Position numbers and translations under genes: made by a program. Of a stretch of 64,000 bases of DNA, positions 46,199 to 56,378 are shown piece by piece. Every line of letters begins with the position of its first letter. The stretch's first letter is position 1. The notes under the pieces are model-generated. The model saw nothing but the letters and a program-made list of their open reading frames with translations. It was not told the origin of the DNA and searched no databases. Source of the DNA: Clostridia bacterium (GTDB lineage Bacteria; Bacillota; Clostridia; TANB77; CAG-508); contig JAFWMA010000002.1 in NCBI GenBank assembly GCA_017510825.1, forward strand, positions 1 through 64,000, read 5' to 3'.

Positions 46199-46418
46199 AA
46201 AAGAGGACTTAATCTAAAGATACTACAAGAAGTTGTTGATATGCTTGCTAATGAACAAACATTACCTAAAAAGTATAAATATTATTATATGGCAGGATAA
46301 TATAAATGAATACATGTAATGTCATACACAATCTGACTGGCTTTTAATTCATAAAATAGATAAAGGTGATTTAGTATTAACAGTATATAGAACAAGATAA
46401 CATTCACACTTATTTTAA
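46199..46418 (+). pseudogene. YafQ/RelE-type toxin remnant
   Basis: Pieces of a YafQ-like toxin in order but in broken frames: LKILQEVVDMLANEQTLPKKY, then QSDWLLIHKIDKGDLV and VYRTR-stop-HSHLF. The middle part is scrambled by stops and frameshifts. No antitoxin gene remains. Confidence 0.7.
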
Positions 46419-46425
46419 AAATATA

Positions 46426-46560
46426 TTATTCACCAAAGCATCCAATAACTAGCTGAGAGCCATCAACAAATCCATTTTTATAATATTGCTCATTCCAGTA
46501 GTATAAATAATCCATAAAATATTTATCAAGCTGATAATTAAATACTACCATTTTATACAC
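46426..46560 (-). pseudogene. Remnant copy of the 98-residue gene at 32307
   Basis: The minus strand reads KYFMDYLYYWNEQYYKNG and FVDGSQLVIGCF-E-stop, closely similar to the C-terminal half of the 32307-32603 product (NFLDYVCYYNEKYYRNG). The 5' half is absent. Confidence 0.75.
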
Positions 46561-46612
46561 TTGAAAAGAAGTTTAAAACTAGTATATAATACTTAATATG
46601 TGAGGTGAGTAT

Positions 46613-47158
46613 ATGAGGGATTTTTCAGATGCAATTAAATACGATATTGTAAGAACGAATATAGAAAAAAACAACGGTAAAATCTGTTGCGAAATATGTG
46701 GAATAGAACTAAAATCTATAAAGGTAATATAAGTAGAGTTGATTTTAGTAGAGAATACAATGACTTACCACCATTCTATTATGTAAAAAAGTACTATGGA
46801 GATATCAATATTTTAAAAAAATCTTTTAATGTTAAAGAAAAGATTATTTGGAATAGAGTTACAATAAGAGAAGCACTAAAAAAATATATAGAAATAAACG
46901 GTGATTTGTTTGAAAAAGATTTAAAGTCGCAAAATGGATTACCTTAATCACTATTGATAGAATAGACAAAACTATTGAAGAAGTACTTGATTCAAGAAAT
47001 AGAGTTTTTAAAAATAGAAAAGAACTATTTGATACATTTCCAATTTCTCAGAGTGTTATATATAGAAATTTTGATAGTTTCGATTCCTTTTGTGAAAGGT
47101 ATAATATTATTATTGAGAAAAAGGAAAAAGCAAAAGTTACAGCAACAATTGACTTGTA
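46613..47158 (+). pseudogene. Decayed HNH / homing-endonuclease-associated repeat protein
   Basis: Three overlapping frame pieces. First MRDFSDAIKYDIVRTNIEKN with CCEIC (HNH zinc pair), ending at 46732. Then from about 46687 REYNDLPPFYYVKKYYG and VTIREALKKYIEINGDLF, which match homing-endonuclease-associated repeats. Then a -1 shifted frame with ITIDRIDKTIEEVLDSRNRVF to 47158. Probably an old phage or homing gene. Confidence 0.55.
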
Positions 47159-47381
47159 GATTTTTAATTTCCATTAATAATTCCTCAAGCATTTAAATAT
47201 TTAACTTTGTTAAACGAATACATTCCATCCTAATAAAAGATAGTTATTAGCCAACATTGCTTATTTTAATAATCCGAAAATTTTTGTATAATTATGGAAA
47301 ATAAAATAGAAATAGAAATAAGAATATATTGAAACATCTATTTCTGAATAGCAAAATAACAATATATCAAGGAGATAAAAA

Positions 47382-48023
47382 TTGAGTATATTAAAACCAA
47401 AAAAAATATTTATTAACAACTTAAAAACAGTATACAATTTAACTGAAGAAACAAAAACAAATAAAGAAATAGATAATATTTCTATTGAAGACTATAAAGA
47501 AAATAATGTAAGTTTTACCGATGTTGAAATTGAAAAGGCAATACTAAAAAACGTGGAACTAATAGATGGAAATTTGGAAAAAAATACATTTATGGATGTT
47601 AAATTCAATAATTGTAATTTTTCAAATACTTCTTTCGAAAACAGTAGCTTTATAAGATGTGAATTTAATAATTGTAAACTAACAGGATGTAATTTTTCAG
47701 AAAGTACAATATATAATGTTAGTTTTATAGAATGTAACATAAATTATGCAAATTTTTCGATTTCAGCAATGGAAAATGTGATGTTTGATAATTCAAATTT
47801 AAAAAATAGTAGTTTTCAAGAAAATAAACTAAAGAATATTATTTTAAATAAAACAGACTTAACTCAAGCACAATTCCTTAAAACAAAATTAAAAGGAATA
47901 GATTTTTCAGATAGCATAATTGAAGGAATGGTTGTAACCCTTGAAGATATTAGAGGAGCAAAAATAAATCAATTTCAAGCAGTGGATTTATTGTACTTGA
48001 TAGGGGTAGAAATAAAAGAATAA
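47382..48023 (+). CDS. Pentapeptide repeat protein
   Basis: A 213-residue protein. From about residue 45 to 190 it is built of five-residue repeats A(D/N)LXX/FXX (CNFSNTSFENSSFIRCEFNN, CKLTGCNFSES), giving a right-handed quadrilateral beta helix. Qnr and MfpA relatives mimic DNA and protect gyrase from quinolones; other members have no known role. It lacks clear evidence of being Qnr. The start is TTG after AAGGAG. Confidence 0.8.
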   Translation: MSILKPKKIFINNLKTVYNLTEETKTNKEIDNISIEDYKENNVSFTDVEIEKAILKNVELIDGNLEKNTFMDVKFNNCNFSNTSFENSSFIRCEFNNCKLTGCNFSESTIYNVSFIECNINYANFSISAMENVMFDNSNLKNSSFQENKLKNIILNKTDLTQAQFLKTKLKGIDFSDSIIEGMVVTLEDIRGAKINQFQAVDLLYLIGVEIKE

Positions 48024-48371
48024 CAGTGGTAGAATAAATGCCTGTATAGGAAATATAACAAATTTTAAGATAACTCAAAAAATCAGAAAATCAAAAAAGT
48101 AGCATAAAGAAGGATGAAAGTAATGAGAAAAGGTCAAGAATAATGATTAAAAAAGCTAGGGAAAAGGACTTTGACTTTAATAATGAAGAATACATAAATG
48201 CAAAAAAAGAGTATTTTGCAGACAAGGGTATAGGGGGAATAGTGAAAACATTTGCTATATAAATAAAATTATTAAAGTTGCTGAGAAGGAAGCAAAAAAC
48301 AAAATGAGCCTAAGCTATACAGTATAGTTTTAAATAAAAAATTTTTAAAACTAAAAATAAACACAAAACAG
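48024..48371 (+). other. Non-coding gap with one short gene fragment
   Basis: Only a 39-codon open stretch (48144-48263, ATG without a clear family) is present; it looks like a remnant. The rest is AT-rich DNA leading to the next promoter. Confidence 0.4.
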
Positions 48372-48401
48372 TTGACATAACACAAACAGTTATGTTATAA
48401 T
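48372..48401 (+). promoter_or_regulatory. Promoter with a dyad in the spacer
   Basis: TTGACA (48372-48377) and TATAAT (48396-48401) are 18 nt apart. The inverted repeat CATAAC-N7-GTTATG (48376-48394) fills the spacer, a typical repressor position. Confidence 0.7.
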
Positions 48402-48443
48402 GCTAACATCTGCAAACTTATAGAAAATGAGAGGAAGGCAAAC

Positions 48444-48833
48444 ATGCAAAACATTTCCTATTGGGTTGAAAAGGAAAAGCTTTTTGATGAACAATGTATA
48501 GGAGGAACCTATGAAGTAGCAATAAGACCAGCAACATTGGAAACAGTACTACTATTACTGCAACAGTATGTTAACGAAACATCTAAGGAAAGGAAAAACG
48601 AGGATATTCCATCTTTGGAAGTCTATTGCAGAATAGACGATCTTATAGGAAAACAAAAAACAACTATTTGGATTCATGCTGAAGACTGGACAGAATATAG
48701 TTGGGAAGTAACCGCAGAATTATCAATGGAAATTCTGGAAAGCTTGAAAGAGTGGTGTAAGCACCTGCCAAATAATATGTCCAAATCTGTAATAGCCAAG
48801 TGTGTTAAAGACGCAATGAATATAAGAAAATAG
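48444..48833 (+). CDS. Small hypothetical protein, monocistronic cassette
   Basis: A 129-residue soluble protein, rich in Trp and Glu (IWIHAEDWTEYSWEVTAEL at about 76-94). No family recognised. It has its own operator-bearing promoter and a perfect terminator, and its codon use is a little richer in G+C than neighbours. It resembles the cassettes at 6848 and 56459 in architecture. Confidence 0.6.
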   Translation: MQNISYWVEKEKLFDEQCIGGTYEVAIRPATLETVLLLLQQYVNETSKERKNEDIPSLEVYCRIDDLIGKQKTTIWIHAEDWTEYSWEVTAELSMEILESLKEWCKHLPNNMSKSVIAKCVKDAMNIRK

Positions 48834-48868
48834 AAAGGCTATAGCATTTTTTAGTTATTAACTCTCAT

Positions 48869-48904
48869 ACCCAGGAGTAATCACTTGATTACTCCTGGGT
48901 TTTT
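48869..48904 (+). terminator. Perfect 15-bp terminator
   Basis: ACCCAGGAGTAATCA pairs perfectly with TGATTACTCCTGGGT, loop CT, then T-run. Confidence 0.88.
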
Positions 48905-48910
48905 AGTTTT

Positions 48911-49147
48911 ATGAATGATTTAGGATTTTTAAATAAAAGGGAAGCTTATGTTAAAAAAACATTAAAAGAAGCAGTAGATGAAACATTTAAGCTTTTAACT
49001 ATACTTGAAGGAATAATTCCAGCATTAGAAAGTAGTCATGCAATTGCCTATGCAATAAGAATAGCTAAAAAATTTAAGAAAGATCACGCAATTATTGTAA
49101 ATATATCTGGAAGAGAAAATATAGACATTGAAACCATTTATGGTTAG
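48911..49147 (+). pseudogene. trpB 3' fragment
   Basis: About 78 codons. [20 protein letters not shown] and [17 protein letters not shown] match the end of TrpB (compare [20 protein letters not shown] in the gene at 3060). Only the last 60 or so residues are left. The following 49148-49400 holds scraps (ITNESQYTKVYTEVY) and no gene. Confidence 0.8.
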
Positions 49148-49418
49148 GATTGACTTAAAAAAAATAATACTATATAATTAACCAAAATAATAAGATAGAA
49201 AGGAAATAAGAATGATAACTAATGAAAGCCAATATACTAAAGTATACACTGAAGTATATTGATTAATTAAACACGTAATTGCTAAAACTGGAAAATAGAA
49301 GAGAATTCTAAACTATCTGCAAACGAAAACCATTTATAGTGGAGAATAAAATTCGGTCATAGGAAGCATAGAAAGTAAGTATAATAATAATATAATATTA
49401 TTAAAAGTGGAGGGTATT

Positions 49419-50045
49419 ATGAAAGTATTATTAATAAATGGAAGTCCTAAAATTGATGGATGTACAAAAAGAGCCTTAATAGAAGCTGAAAAAATACTAA
49501 AAGAAGAGAATATAGAAACTGAAATTATTGACATAGGAAATAGAGAAATAAGAGGGTGCATTGCATGTGGAAGCTGTAGAGAAAAAGGAAAATGCGTTTT
49601 TAATGATATAGTCAATGAAGTAGCTACAAAGTTCGAACAAGCAGATGGAATTATTGTTGGTACTCCAGTTTATTATGCCCATGCAAACGGAACAATAATA
49701 GGATTTTTAGATAGATTATTTTATAGTAGTTCAGGAATAGATAAAAGCATGAAAGTTGGAGCTACAGTAGTTTCCTCAAGAAGAGCAGGAAGCACATCAG
49801 CATTTGAAGAAATAAACAAGTACTTTACAATATCAAGTATGCCAATTGTTTCAAGCACATATTGGAATGAAGTTCATGGAGCTAGCAAAGAAGATGTAGA
49901 AAAAGATTTAGAAGGACTTCAAACAATGAGAAATTTAGGAAGAAATATGGCATTTATGATAAATTGCATAAACTTGGGTAAAGAAAAATATGGAATACCA
50001 AGAAATGAAAAAAATAATCGAACTAGTTTTACAGATGGATTATAA
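49419..50045 (+). CDS. NADPH-dependent FMN reductase / flavodoxin family
   Basis: About 208 residues. FMN loop LLINGSPKIDGCTKRAL, the Cys-rich RGCIACGSCREKGKC segment (about 45-59) typical of IsoF-like iron-sulfur flavodoxins, and GTPVYYAHANGTIIGFLDRLF. It is intact, unlike the gene at 38901. ATG 49419 follows GGAGG. Monocistronic. Confidence 0.85.
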   Translation: MKVLLINGSPKIDGCTKRALIEAEKILKEENIETEIIDIGNREIRGCIACGSCREKGKCVFNDIVNEVATKFEQADGIIVGTPVYYAHANGTIIGFLDRLFYSSSGIDKSMKVGATVVSSRRAGSTSAFEEINKYFTISSMPIVSSTYWNEVHGASKEDVEKDLEGLQTMRNLGRNMAFMINCINLGKEKYGIPRNEKNNRTSFTDGL

Positions 50046-50197
50046 ACAATAATAATTAGTAGATGGACATGTATTTATAAAACTAAAGCCGAATATTTAA
50101 TGAAGGCAATATACCAAAGTTTAATGAAAGTACAAGATAATTATTTTTTACATACAAAAAATAAAATGAACAAAAATGATAATTGGAGGTTTTAATT

Positions 50198-50587
50198 ATG
50201 TATGAAGAAGATATAGAATTAGCTAAAAAAGCTAGACTAAACGCCTATTCACCATACAGTAATTTTCAAGTTGGAGCAGCGCTAAGAACAAAAAAAGGAA
50301 ACGTATATTTAGGATGCAATATTGAAAACCACGGAATACAAGGAATCTGCGCTGAAAGGACAGCATTTGCAAAAGCAATTTCAAAAGGAGAGAGAGAATT
50401 TGAACAAATAACAATTGTAGGTGCAAAAAAAGGGGAAGAGCCAACAGATAGATGTATGCCATGTGGATATTGCAGACAATTTATTAGAGAATTTGTAGAC
50501 GATGATTTTAAAATTTATGTTGTAAATAAGGAGAATAAAATCGAAGAATATAGTATCAGTGAATTGCTACCACATAGTTTTAAATAA
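50198..50587 (+). CDS. cdd: Cytidine deaminase
   Basis: About 129 residues, normal for tetrameric cytidine deaminase: YSNFQVGAALRT, catalytic CAE in GICAERTAF (about 53), zinc ligands PCGYCRQ (about 86-92), and NIEN for base binding. It turns cytidine and deoxycytidine to uridines in pyrimidine salvage. ATG 50198 lies 7-8 nt after GGAGG. Confidence 0.95.
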   Translation: MYEEDIELAKKARLNAYSPYSNFQVGAALRTKKGNVYLGCNIENHGIQGICAERTAFAKAISKGEREFEQITIVGAKKGEEPTDRCMPCGYCRQFIREFVDDDFKIYVVNKENKIEEYSISELLPHSFK

Positions 50588-50639
50588 AAAAATAAAATGA
50601 ATCAAAAAAATAAAAAATATAGAAAGGGTAAATCTTTTT

Positions 50640-51533
50640 ATGAAAACAGAAAAAAATATATTAATTGCTTTTCTATTAAACATATTTTTTTCAATATTTG
50701 AATTTATTGGGGGAGCAATTTCAGGAAGTGTAGCAATAATGTCAGACGCAGTACATGACTTAGGAGATGCTACTAGCATAGGAATATCATATTATCTTGA
50801 GAAAAAGAGTAAAAAAAGACCTGATGAAAAACACACATATGGATATATTAGATATTCTGTTATGGGAAGCGTAATAACAACGGTAATACTAATAGCTGGA
50901 TCAATTTTAGTAATTTATGAATCAATAAAAAGAATTATAAATCCAATTCAAATTGATTATAGTAAAATGATAATCTTTGCAGTAATTGGATTAATTATCA
51001 ATTTAATATCAGCATATGTAACAAGAGAAGGAGATTCATTAAATCAAAAATCAGTAAATCTCCACATGCTTGAAGATGTTTTAGGATGGGCAGTTGTTTT
51101 AATTGGAGCAATTGTAATGAACACTACTAATATTTCAATAATAGATCCTATACTTTCAATATGTGTTTCATCATTCATTTTCATAAGTGCGATAAAAAAT
51201 TTAAAAGAAGCAATTGATTTGTTTTTAGAAAAAACACCTAAAAACATAAAAATAAATGAAATAAAAAAAGAATTACTAAAAGACAAAGAAATAATAAATG
51301 TCCATCATATTCATATATGGAGTATTGATGGATATGAAAATCTTGCGACAATGCATATCGTAACAACTAACTATGAAAGTAATTTAAAACATAAAGTTAA
51401 AGAAAAACTTAAGCAATATGGGATAAATCATTCAACAATTGAAATAGAAAAAAATGAAGAACACTGTGATGACGAAGAATGTGATATTAATCATAATGAA
51501 CACCGTCATCACCATCATCACCATCATCATTAG
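50640..51533 (+). CDS. Cation diffusion facilitator (metal efflux) with His tail
   Basis: A 297-residue protein. About six TM helices, the metal site AIMSDAVHDLGDATS (about 38-52) and a second D in helix V (MLEDVLGW), then a cytoplasmic domain (VHHIHIWSIDGYENLATMHI). The C-terminus ends in CDDEECDINHNEHRHH plus more His; a natural metal-binding tail. It probably exports Zn(II) or similar. Confidence 0.92.
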   Translation: MKTEKNILIAFLLNIFFSIFEFIGGAISGSVAIMSDAVHDLGDATSIGISYYLEKKSKKRPDEKHTYGYIRYSVMGSVITTVILIAGSILVIYESIKRIINPIQIDYSKMIIFAVIGLIINLISAYVTREGDSLNQKSVNLHMLEDVLGWAVVLIGAIVMNTTNISIIDPILSICVSSFIFISAIKNLKEAIDLFLEKTPKNIKINEIKKELLKDKEIINVHHIHIWSIDGYENLATMHIVTTNYESNLKHKVKEKLKQYGINHSTIEIEKNEEHCDDEECDINHNEHRHHHHHHHH

Positions 51534-51645
51534 TTGGGACACTTAAGCAAAAACTCAATATAAAAGTAATCATACCATAAATAAAAAAAGTATTTTACAG
51601 TTAAAAGTCAGTTTATAGAATGAAAAAGCTAGAAAGGAGGATTTG

Positions 51646-52368
51646 ATGAAAAAAATACAAGAAAAAATTCAAGAAACATCAAGTAAAATTGATATAATAA
51701 TGCGTAATAGACTAATTATTGCAGGTTTATTAATAATAGACGGAATAAATTTTTTGATTTTTAAGGATGAGTCATTAATTGGTATGTCACTAACCATTGC
51801 TTTCTTGGTATCTTTTGCATCAATAACATCACTTATAGCTAACTTTAAATCTAAAAAAATAGACATAAAATCAGCAATAGTATCTTTTATGGCTTTAGGA
51901 CTATGCATATTTACTGCATATTTTCCAGAAGTTACAGCCACTTACTTAAAATTCATATTATCAGTTTTTATTATCACAAATGGTGTAATAAACACGTTAA
52001 ATATATTAAGATTCAACAAAATATCATCTCAAATAATAAATACCAAAAATAATATGGAAAGCAAAATTAAAGAAAAAAGAAAAAATAGTGATATAGAAAA
52101 AGAAGTAAGAACACAAACTGACAAAATAACAAATATAATGAATGATATTGTAGATAGGACTTCAAAAATACCATATTTATACCTTATAATAAATGTTATA
52201 TCAATAATTTTGGGAATTTGGTTATTTGTAAATCCAGATATAACAGTAACAATTTGGGGATTAATATTTGTATATACAGGATTATCAAACTTTGTATTAG
52301 CAGCGAAATCAATGAATTTATCTGCTAAAATTAGAGATAGAGAGTTTAAATCAATTATATTTAATTAA
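51646..52368 (+). CDS. DUF308 family membrane protein
   Basis: About 240 residues with about six TM helices in two halves. ILGIWLFVNPDITVTIWGLIF is the DUF308 (HdeD-like) repeat; between them is a charged helical loop (about 125-170). The function of the family is poorly known. ATG 51646 after AAAGGAGG. Confidence 0.75.
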   Translation: MKKIQEKIQETSSKIDIIMRNRLIIAGLLIIDGINFLIFKDESLIGMSLTIAFLVSFASITSLIANFKSKKIDIKSAIVSFMALGLCIFTAYFPEVTATYLKFILSVFIITNGVINTLNILRFNKISSQIINTKNNMESKIKEKRKNSDIEKEVRTQTDKITNIMNDIVDRTSKIPYLYLIINVISIILGIWLFVNPDITVTIWGLIFVYTGLSNFVLAAKSMNLSAKIRDREFKSIIFN

Positions 52369-52506
52369 ACAAAGGATACTCTAAAGCTAGAAAAGAAGAG
52401 AAATAAAATGAGTAAACATAAACTATCACCACTATTGACGACTTATTTTGAGTTTAGCAAAAACAGGTGTACTTAATGACAAAAATCAAAGGAAAAGGAT
52501 AAAATA

Positions 52507-53805
52507 ATGGAAGGAATACTATCAATTTTTGTTTTAATAGTTTTTACTATTGTATTAACAGAAATAATAAATGAAAAGTTTTTTAAAATCTCAAGTAGTA
52601 TCGCTTTACTATTGGTATCATTTTGCATAAGTGTTTTACTAGTAATTTTAAGTAAATTCAACATAATAACAGATGAGTTTTTTATCATACAGCAATTACA
52701 AAGACTACATCTGGATAAATTATTATTAGAAGGTACGCTATGCTTTATGATATTTGCAGGTGCAAGCAAAATGCAGTTCCCAAAATTTATTAATAATTTT
52801 AAAACAATATCTGCTATGTCAATTATTGCAACAGTTTTAAATGCAATTATTTATTCAGCACTTTTTTATTTTGCTTCAATTATACTAAACTTAGGAATTG
52901 ATCCTACAACATGTGTATTGTTGGGATGTATTATATCTCCAACAGATCCTATTTCGGCAACTACAATATTAAATAAGTTAGGACTTCCAAAAGGGATTTC
53001 ATCAGTAATAGAAGGAGAGTCATTATTTAATGATGGAATAGGGGTAGCATTATTTGTATTTATTGAAAATATAATTACAAATGGAAAAAGCCCAAACTTT
53101 GCTTGGATTGTTGGAAAGAATATTTTTGGAGCAGTATTAGTTGGTTTAATTAGCTCATATATTTTATTTAGATTAATAAAATATACTAAAAATCCCAATA
53201 TGCACATACTAATAAGTTTATTAAATGTATCATTTTGTTATTTAGTATGTGAAGATTTTGGATTTTCAGGAGTAATATCCGCAGTAGTATCTGGAATCTA
53301 TTTTTCATATCAGAATAAAAAATGTGAAAGATGGAAAAAAGTTGTTGATCCAAGTAATCTATATACCGATTTTTGGAATATTATAGATGAACTTTTAAAT
53401 AAAAGCTTATTTGTATTAATAGGATTAAGTGCCTTTTTAATACCAATCAGTCCTAAAATAATTTGGATTATTCCAATAGCAATAATAGTAAACTTCATAA
53501 GCAGATACTTAAGTGTTAAAGTAACAGGGACAATTATAGGAAAATCAGATATTCCCAACAATTATACAATAAAAAGCTTTACAAAATTAATGACTATTTG
53601 TGCAATGAGAGGCGGTATTTCTTTAGCAATGGCATTTACTACAATAAACCTGATTGGAGAAAATGACTACACTACAGTACTAAATGTTACTATAATAACA
53701 ATATTATTCACTACAATAATTAATGGATTATTAATTCCAGTTATTTATAAACAAATACAAGAAGATGCAAAGAAAAAATCCTTAATAATAAAAAATAATT
53801 TTTAA
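52507..53805 (+). CDS. NhaP-type cation:proton antiporter
   Basis: A 432-residue protein with about 12 TM helices. Family motifs: GCIISPTDPISATTIL (about 139-154) and EGESLFNDGIGVALFVF (about 170-186), which carry the ion-binding Asp. It exchanges Na+ or K+ for H+. The next gene encodes a TrkA protein, 48 nt later, suggesting joint control of cation levels. Confidence 0.9.
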   Translation: MEGILSIFVLIVFTIVLTEIINEKFFKISSSIALLLVSFCISVLLVILSKFNIITDEFFIIQQLQRLHLDKLLLEGTLCFMIFAGASKMQFPKFINNFKTISAMSIIATVLNAIIYSALFYFASIILNLGIDPTTCVLLGCIISPTDPISATTILNKLGLPKGISSVIEGESLFNDGIGVALFVFIENIITNGKSPNFAWIVGKNIFGAVLVGLISSYILFRLIKYTKNPNMHILISLLNVSFCYLVCEDFGFSGVISAVVSGIYFSYQNKKCERWKKVVDPSNLYTDFWNIIDELLNKSLFVLIGLSAFLIPISPKIIWIIPIAIIVNFISRYLSVKVTGTIIGKSDIPNNYTIKSFTKLMTICAMRGGISLAMAFTTINLIGENDYTTVLNVTIITILFTTIINGLLIPVIYKQIQEDAKKKSLIIKNNF

Positions 53806-53853
53806 AATTATTAAACAATAGAAGATAATTTAATAAAAAGAAAGAGGTTAATA

Positions 53854-55212
53854 ATGCAAGTTGTTATAATTGGACTAGGTCAAATTGGACAAGAATTAGC
53901 AAAAGAATTAGCTCAAAAAAAACATGATGTTACAGTAATAGACAAGAATAAAGAATTGATAGATAATTTTACAAATAAATATGAGGCAATAGGAATTGTA
54001 GGAAGCGGTGCTAGTAGAGATATTCAAACAAAAGCTAGATGTGATACAGCTGATCTTGTAATAGGACTAACGGGAATAGATGAAATAAACTTAATGAGTT
54101 GCTTAACAGCAAAATACTTAGGAGCAAAATACACAGTAGCAAAAGTTAAAAGTTTAGAATATCAAAATAATGATGTGTTTCTAAAGCAAAAATTTAAAAT
54201 AGACTTAGTAATTAATTCAGAACATAGTACAGCAGATGAAATTACAAGAACAGTAAGCTACCCAAGTAACATTATTGTAGAACATTTTTTTGAGAGCAAA
54301 ATAGATATGGCAGAAATAACATTAAGAGAAGGAAGCCCATTAATTGGAATGTCAATTAATGAGCTAGAAGAAAGATATAAAAACAAAATAAAAATAGGAT
54401 GCATATATAGAAATGAAAAAGCTTATATTCCTACTGATACTATACAGCTAAAAAAAGATGATACTATTTATGTTTTAGCTAAAATAATTGATTTACACAA
54501 GTTTTTGAAAAAAAACAAATTAATTGAAAAAACAGTAAAATCAGTCTTACTTGTAGGCTCAGGAAACATTGGAGAGCAATTAATCATAAATTTAACAAAA
54601 ATAGGAATAAAAATTAAAGTCATTGAGTTTAATTTAGATGTTTGCCGACAATTATCAGAAAAATTTGATAACATTGAAGTAGTATATTGCGAAGAAATAA
54701 ACTCAGAGGTTTTAGTTGAAGAAGGAATAAAACAATTTGATTGTTGTATTTCTTTAACCCAAAATGATGAATCAAATCTAGTTGTTTCAATGTTTGCTTG
54801 GTCATGCAAAAATAAGAAAATAATAACAAAAATAACATCAATTGCATATACATCAATGTTACACAATGTAAAAATAGATACAACAATATCACCATATTCA
54901 ATAATACTATCATCTATTATAAAATACATTAAGGGAATAAAAAATAGTTTAAATAATTCAATAAAAGAATTATATAGAATAGCTAATAATCAAATAGAAA
55001 CAATTGAATTTTACATAAATAAAGACTATGACTTTTGTAACAAACCATTATGCACTTTAAAAATAAAGCCAAATGCTTTAATAGCTTCTGTTGTAAGAGG
55101 AAAAGAGGTAATAATGGCAAATGAAAATATCGAACTTAAAACAGGGGACAAAGTAATAGTAATATCAAAAGTAAAAAACGAAATAAGCGAATTAGAAGAT
55201 GTATTTTATTGA
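53854..55212 (+). CDS. trkA: TrkA, K+ transport NAD-binding regulator
   Basis: A 452-residue protein with two tandem RCK units. First Rossmann VVIIGLGQIGQELAKEL (about 3-18) plus TrkA-C (about 140-215). Second VLLVGSGNIGEQLI (about 231) and a second TrkA-C ending KVIVISKVKNEISEL. It gates a TrkH/KtrB channel or, given its position, the NhaP antiporter next door; no trkH gene is seen in the window. Confidence 0.9.
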   Translation: MQVVIIGLGQIGQELAKELAQKKHDVTVIDKNKELIDNFTNKYEAIGIVGSGASRDIQTKARCDTADLVIGLTGIDEINLMSCLTAKYLGAKYTVAKVKSLEYQNNDVFLKQKFKIDLVINSEHSTADEITRTVSYPSNIIVEHFFESKIDMAEITLREGSPLIGMSINELEERYKNKIKIGCIYRNEKAYIPTDTIQLKKDDTIYVLAKIIDLHKFLKKNKLIEKTVKSVLLVGSGNIGEQLIINLTKIGIKIKVIEFNLDVCRQLSEKFDNIEVVYCEEINSEVLVEEGIKQFDCCISLTQNDESNLVVSMFAWSCKNKKIITKITSIAYTSMLHNVKIDTTISPYSIILSSIIKYIKGIKNSLNNSIKELYRIANNQIETIEFYINKDYDFCNKPLCTLKIKPNALIASVVRGKEVIMANENIELKTGDKVIVISKVKNEISELEDVFY

Positions 55213-55281
55213 TTACATTTGACAACAAAGAATCAGCGAGTTATAATAAAAATATGACACTCTAGTAAAAAAGGAGCTAAA

Positions 55282-55782
55282 ATGAAAATCAACATAGTAA
55301 TGGTTGAACCAGAAATACCACAAAACACAGGAAATATAGCAAGAACTTGTGCAGCAATCGGAGCAAAATTACACCTGGTTTATCCACTAGGATTTTTAGT
55401 AGACGACAAATACTTAAAAAGAGCTGGATTAGATTACTGGGATAAACTCGAAATTGAAGAACACAATTCACTAGAAAAATTCCTTGAAAAATATAATCCT
55501 GAAGATAATAATATGTTTTTTGCATCAACGAAATCCACAAAGTGTTATTCAGATGTGGATTATAGCAATATGAACGAGGTATATATCTTATTTGGTAAAG
55601 AAACAAAAGGTCTACCAGAAGATTTACTCAAAAAATACATTGATAAAGATATAAGAATTCCAATGAAAAATGGACTTAGGTCACTAAATTTATCAAACTC
55701 AGTAGCAATAATAGTTTACGAAGTACTAAGGCAAATAGATTTTAAAGGACTAGAAGAAACAAGTGATTATCTTACTAAATAG
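55282..55782 (+). CDS. trmL: tRNA (cytidine/uridine-34 2'-O)-methyltransferase
   Basis: A 166-residue SPOUT enzyme of the usual TrmL length: PQNTGNIARTC (residues 14-24), YILFGKETKGLP and GLRSLNLSNSVAIIVYE, the knotted SAM site. It methylates the wobble ribose in tRNA-Leu. Monocistronic, with AAGGAG. Confidence 0.95.
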   Translation: MKINIVMVEPEIPQNTGNIARTCAAIGAKLHLVYPLGFLVDDKYLKRAGLDYWDKLEIEEHNSLEKFLEKYNPEDNNMFFASTKSTKCYSDVDYSNMNEVYILFGKETKGLPEDLLKKYIDKDIRIPMKNGLRSLNLSNSVAIIVYEVLRQIDFKGLEETSDYLTK

Positions 55783-55870
55783 GAAAGAATAAGCTCAAAA
55801 TATTTTCCTTGAATAAAGTTACAATTCTTTCCTAATTTAAGTCTAAGAAATAGAAAGGGATAACTCTAAA

Positions 55871-56374
55871 ATGGAAAGATTAGACTTTTTAATATATGAA
55901 AAGATTTCAAGTTTGATAAATATTGCACTAGTAAAAGCTGTTAACCCAGATGTAACACTTAGAGATGTTACTGTATTAAATAAAGGAATGATAAAGCTAC
56001 TTAAATATAATTATGGTATTGAGGGAGTAATACTAGATGTAGATGAAACATTGAGAAAAGAATTTGGAAATATTCCAAAGTGCAATGATGACTGGATTGA
56101 TGCATTGAAAGGTGAATTGAAAGTTACAATACTAAGTAATGGAAAAAGTGAGCCAATGCAAAGGTATTTTAATGAAAAAGGGATTGATTATATAACATTT
56201 GCATTAAAACCACTTAGAAGGAATTTTCTAAAAGCATGTGAACAAATGGAAGTTAGTCCAGATAAAGTAATGGTAATTGGAAATGATTTGTTTTCAGACA
56301 TTCTAGGTGGAAAAAGAAACAAAATGAAAACAGCATTAGTACAAAAAGTTAGAGATAATCATGAAGATAGATAA
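55871..56374 (+). CDS. YqeG family HAD IIIA-type phosphatase
   Basis: A 167-residue protein. HAD motif I ILDVDETLRKEF (DxDxT, about 57-61), motif II TILSNGKS (about 91), motif III Lys in KPLRRNF, motif IV VIGNDLFSDILGG. It matches YqeG in length; relatives hydrolyse phosphatidylglycerol phosphate or are of unknown role. Confidence 0.88.
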   Translation: MERLDFLIYEKISSLINIALVKAVNPDVTLRDVTVLNKGMIKLLKYNYGIEGVILDVDETLRKEFGNIPKCNDDWIDALKGELKVTILSNGKSEPMQRYFNEKGIDYITFALKPLRRNFLKACEQMEVSPDKVMVIGNDLFSDILGGKRNKMKTALVQKVRDNHEDR

Positions 56375-56378
56375 AAAT

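Noticed and set aside
47382..48023. Qnr quinolone-resistance gene
   Set aside because: Pentapeptide repeats alone do not show it; the loops that define Qnr cannot be verified by eye.
48911..49147. Functional second tryptophan synthase beta chain
   Set aside because: Only the last 60 or so residues remain; PLP lysine and phosphate loop are absent.
51480..51533. His-run at the CDF C-terminus as an engineered tag
   Set aside because: It continues a longer native His/Asp/Glu/Cys-rich region, typical for metal exporters, with the genome's own AT-rich codon use around it.
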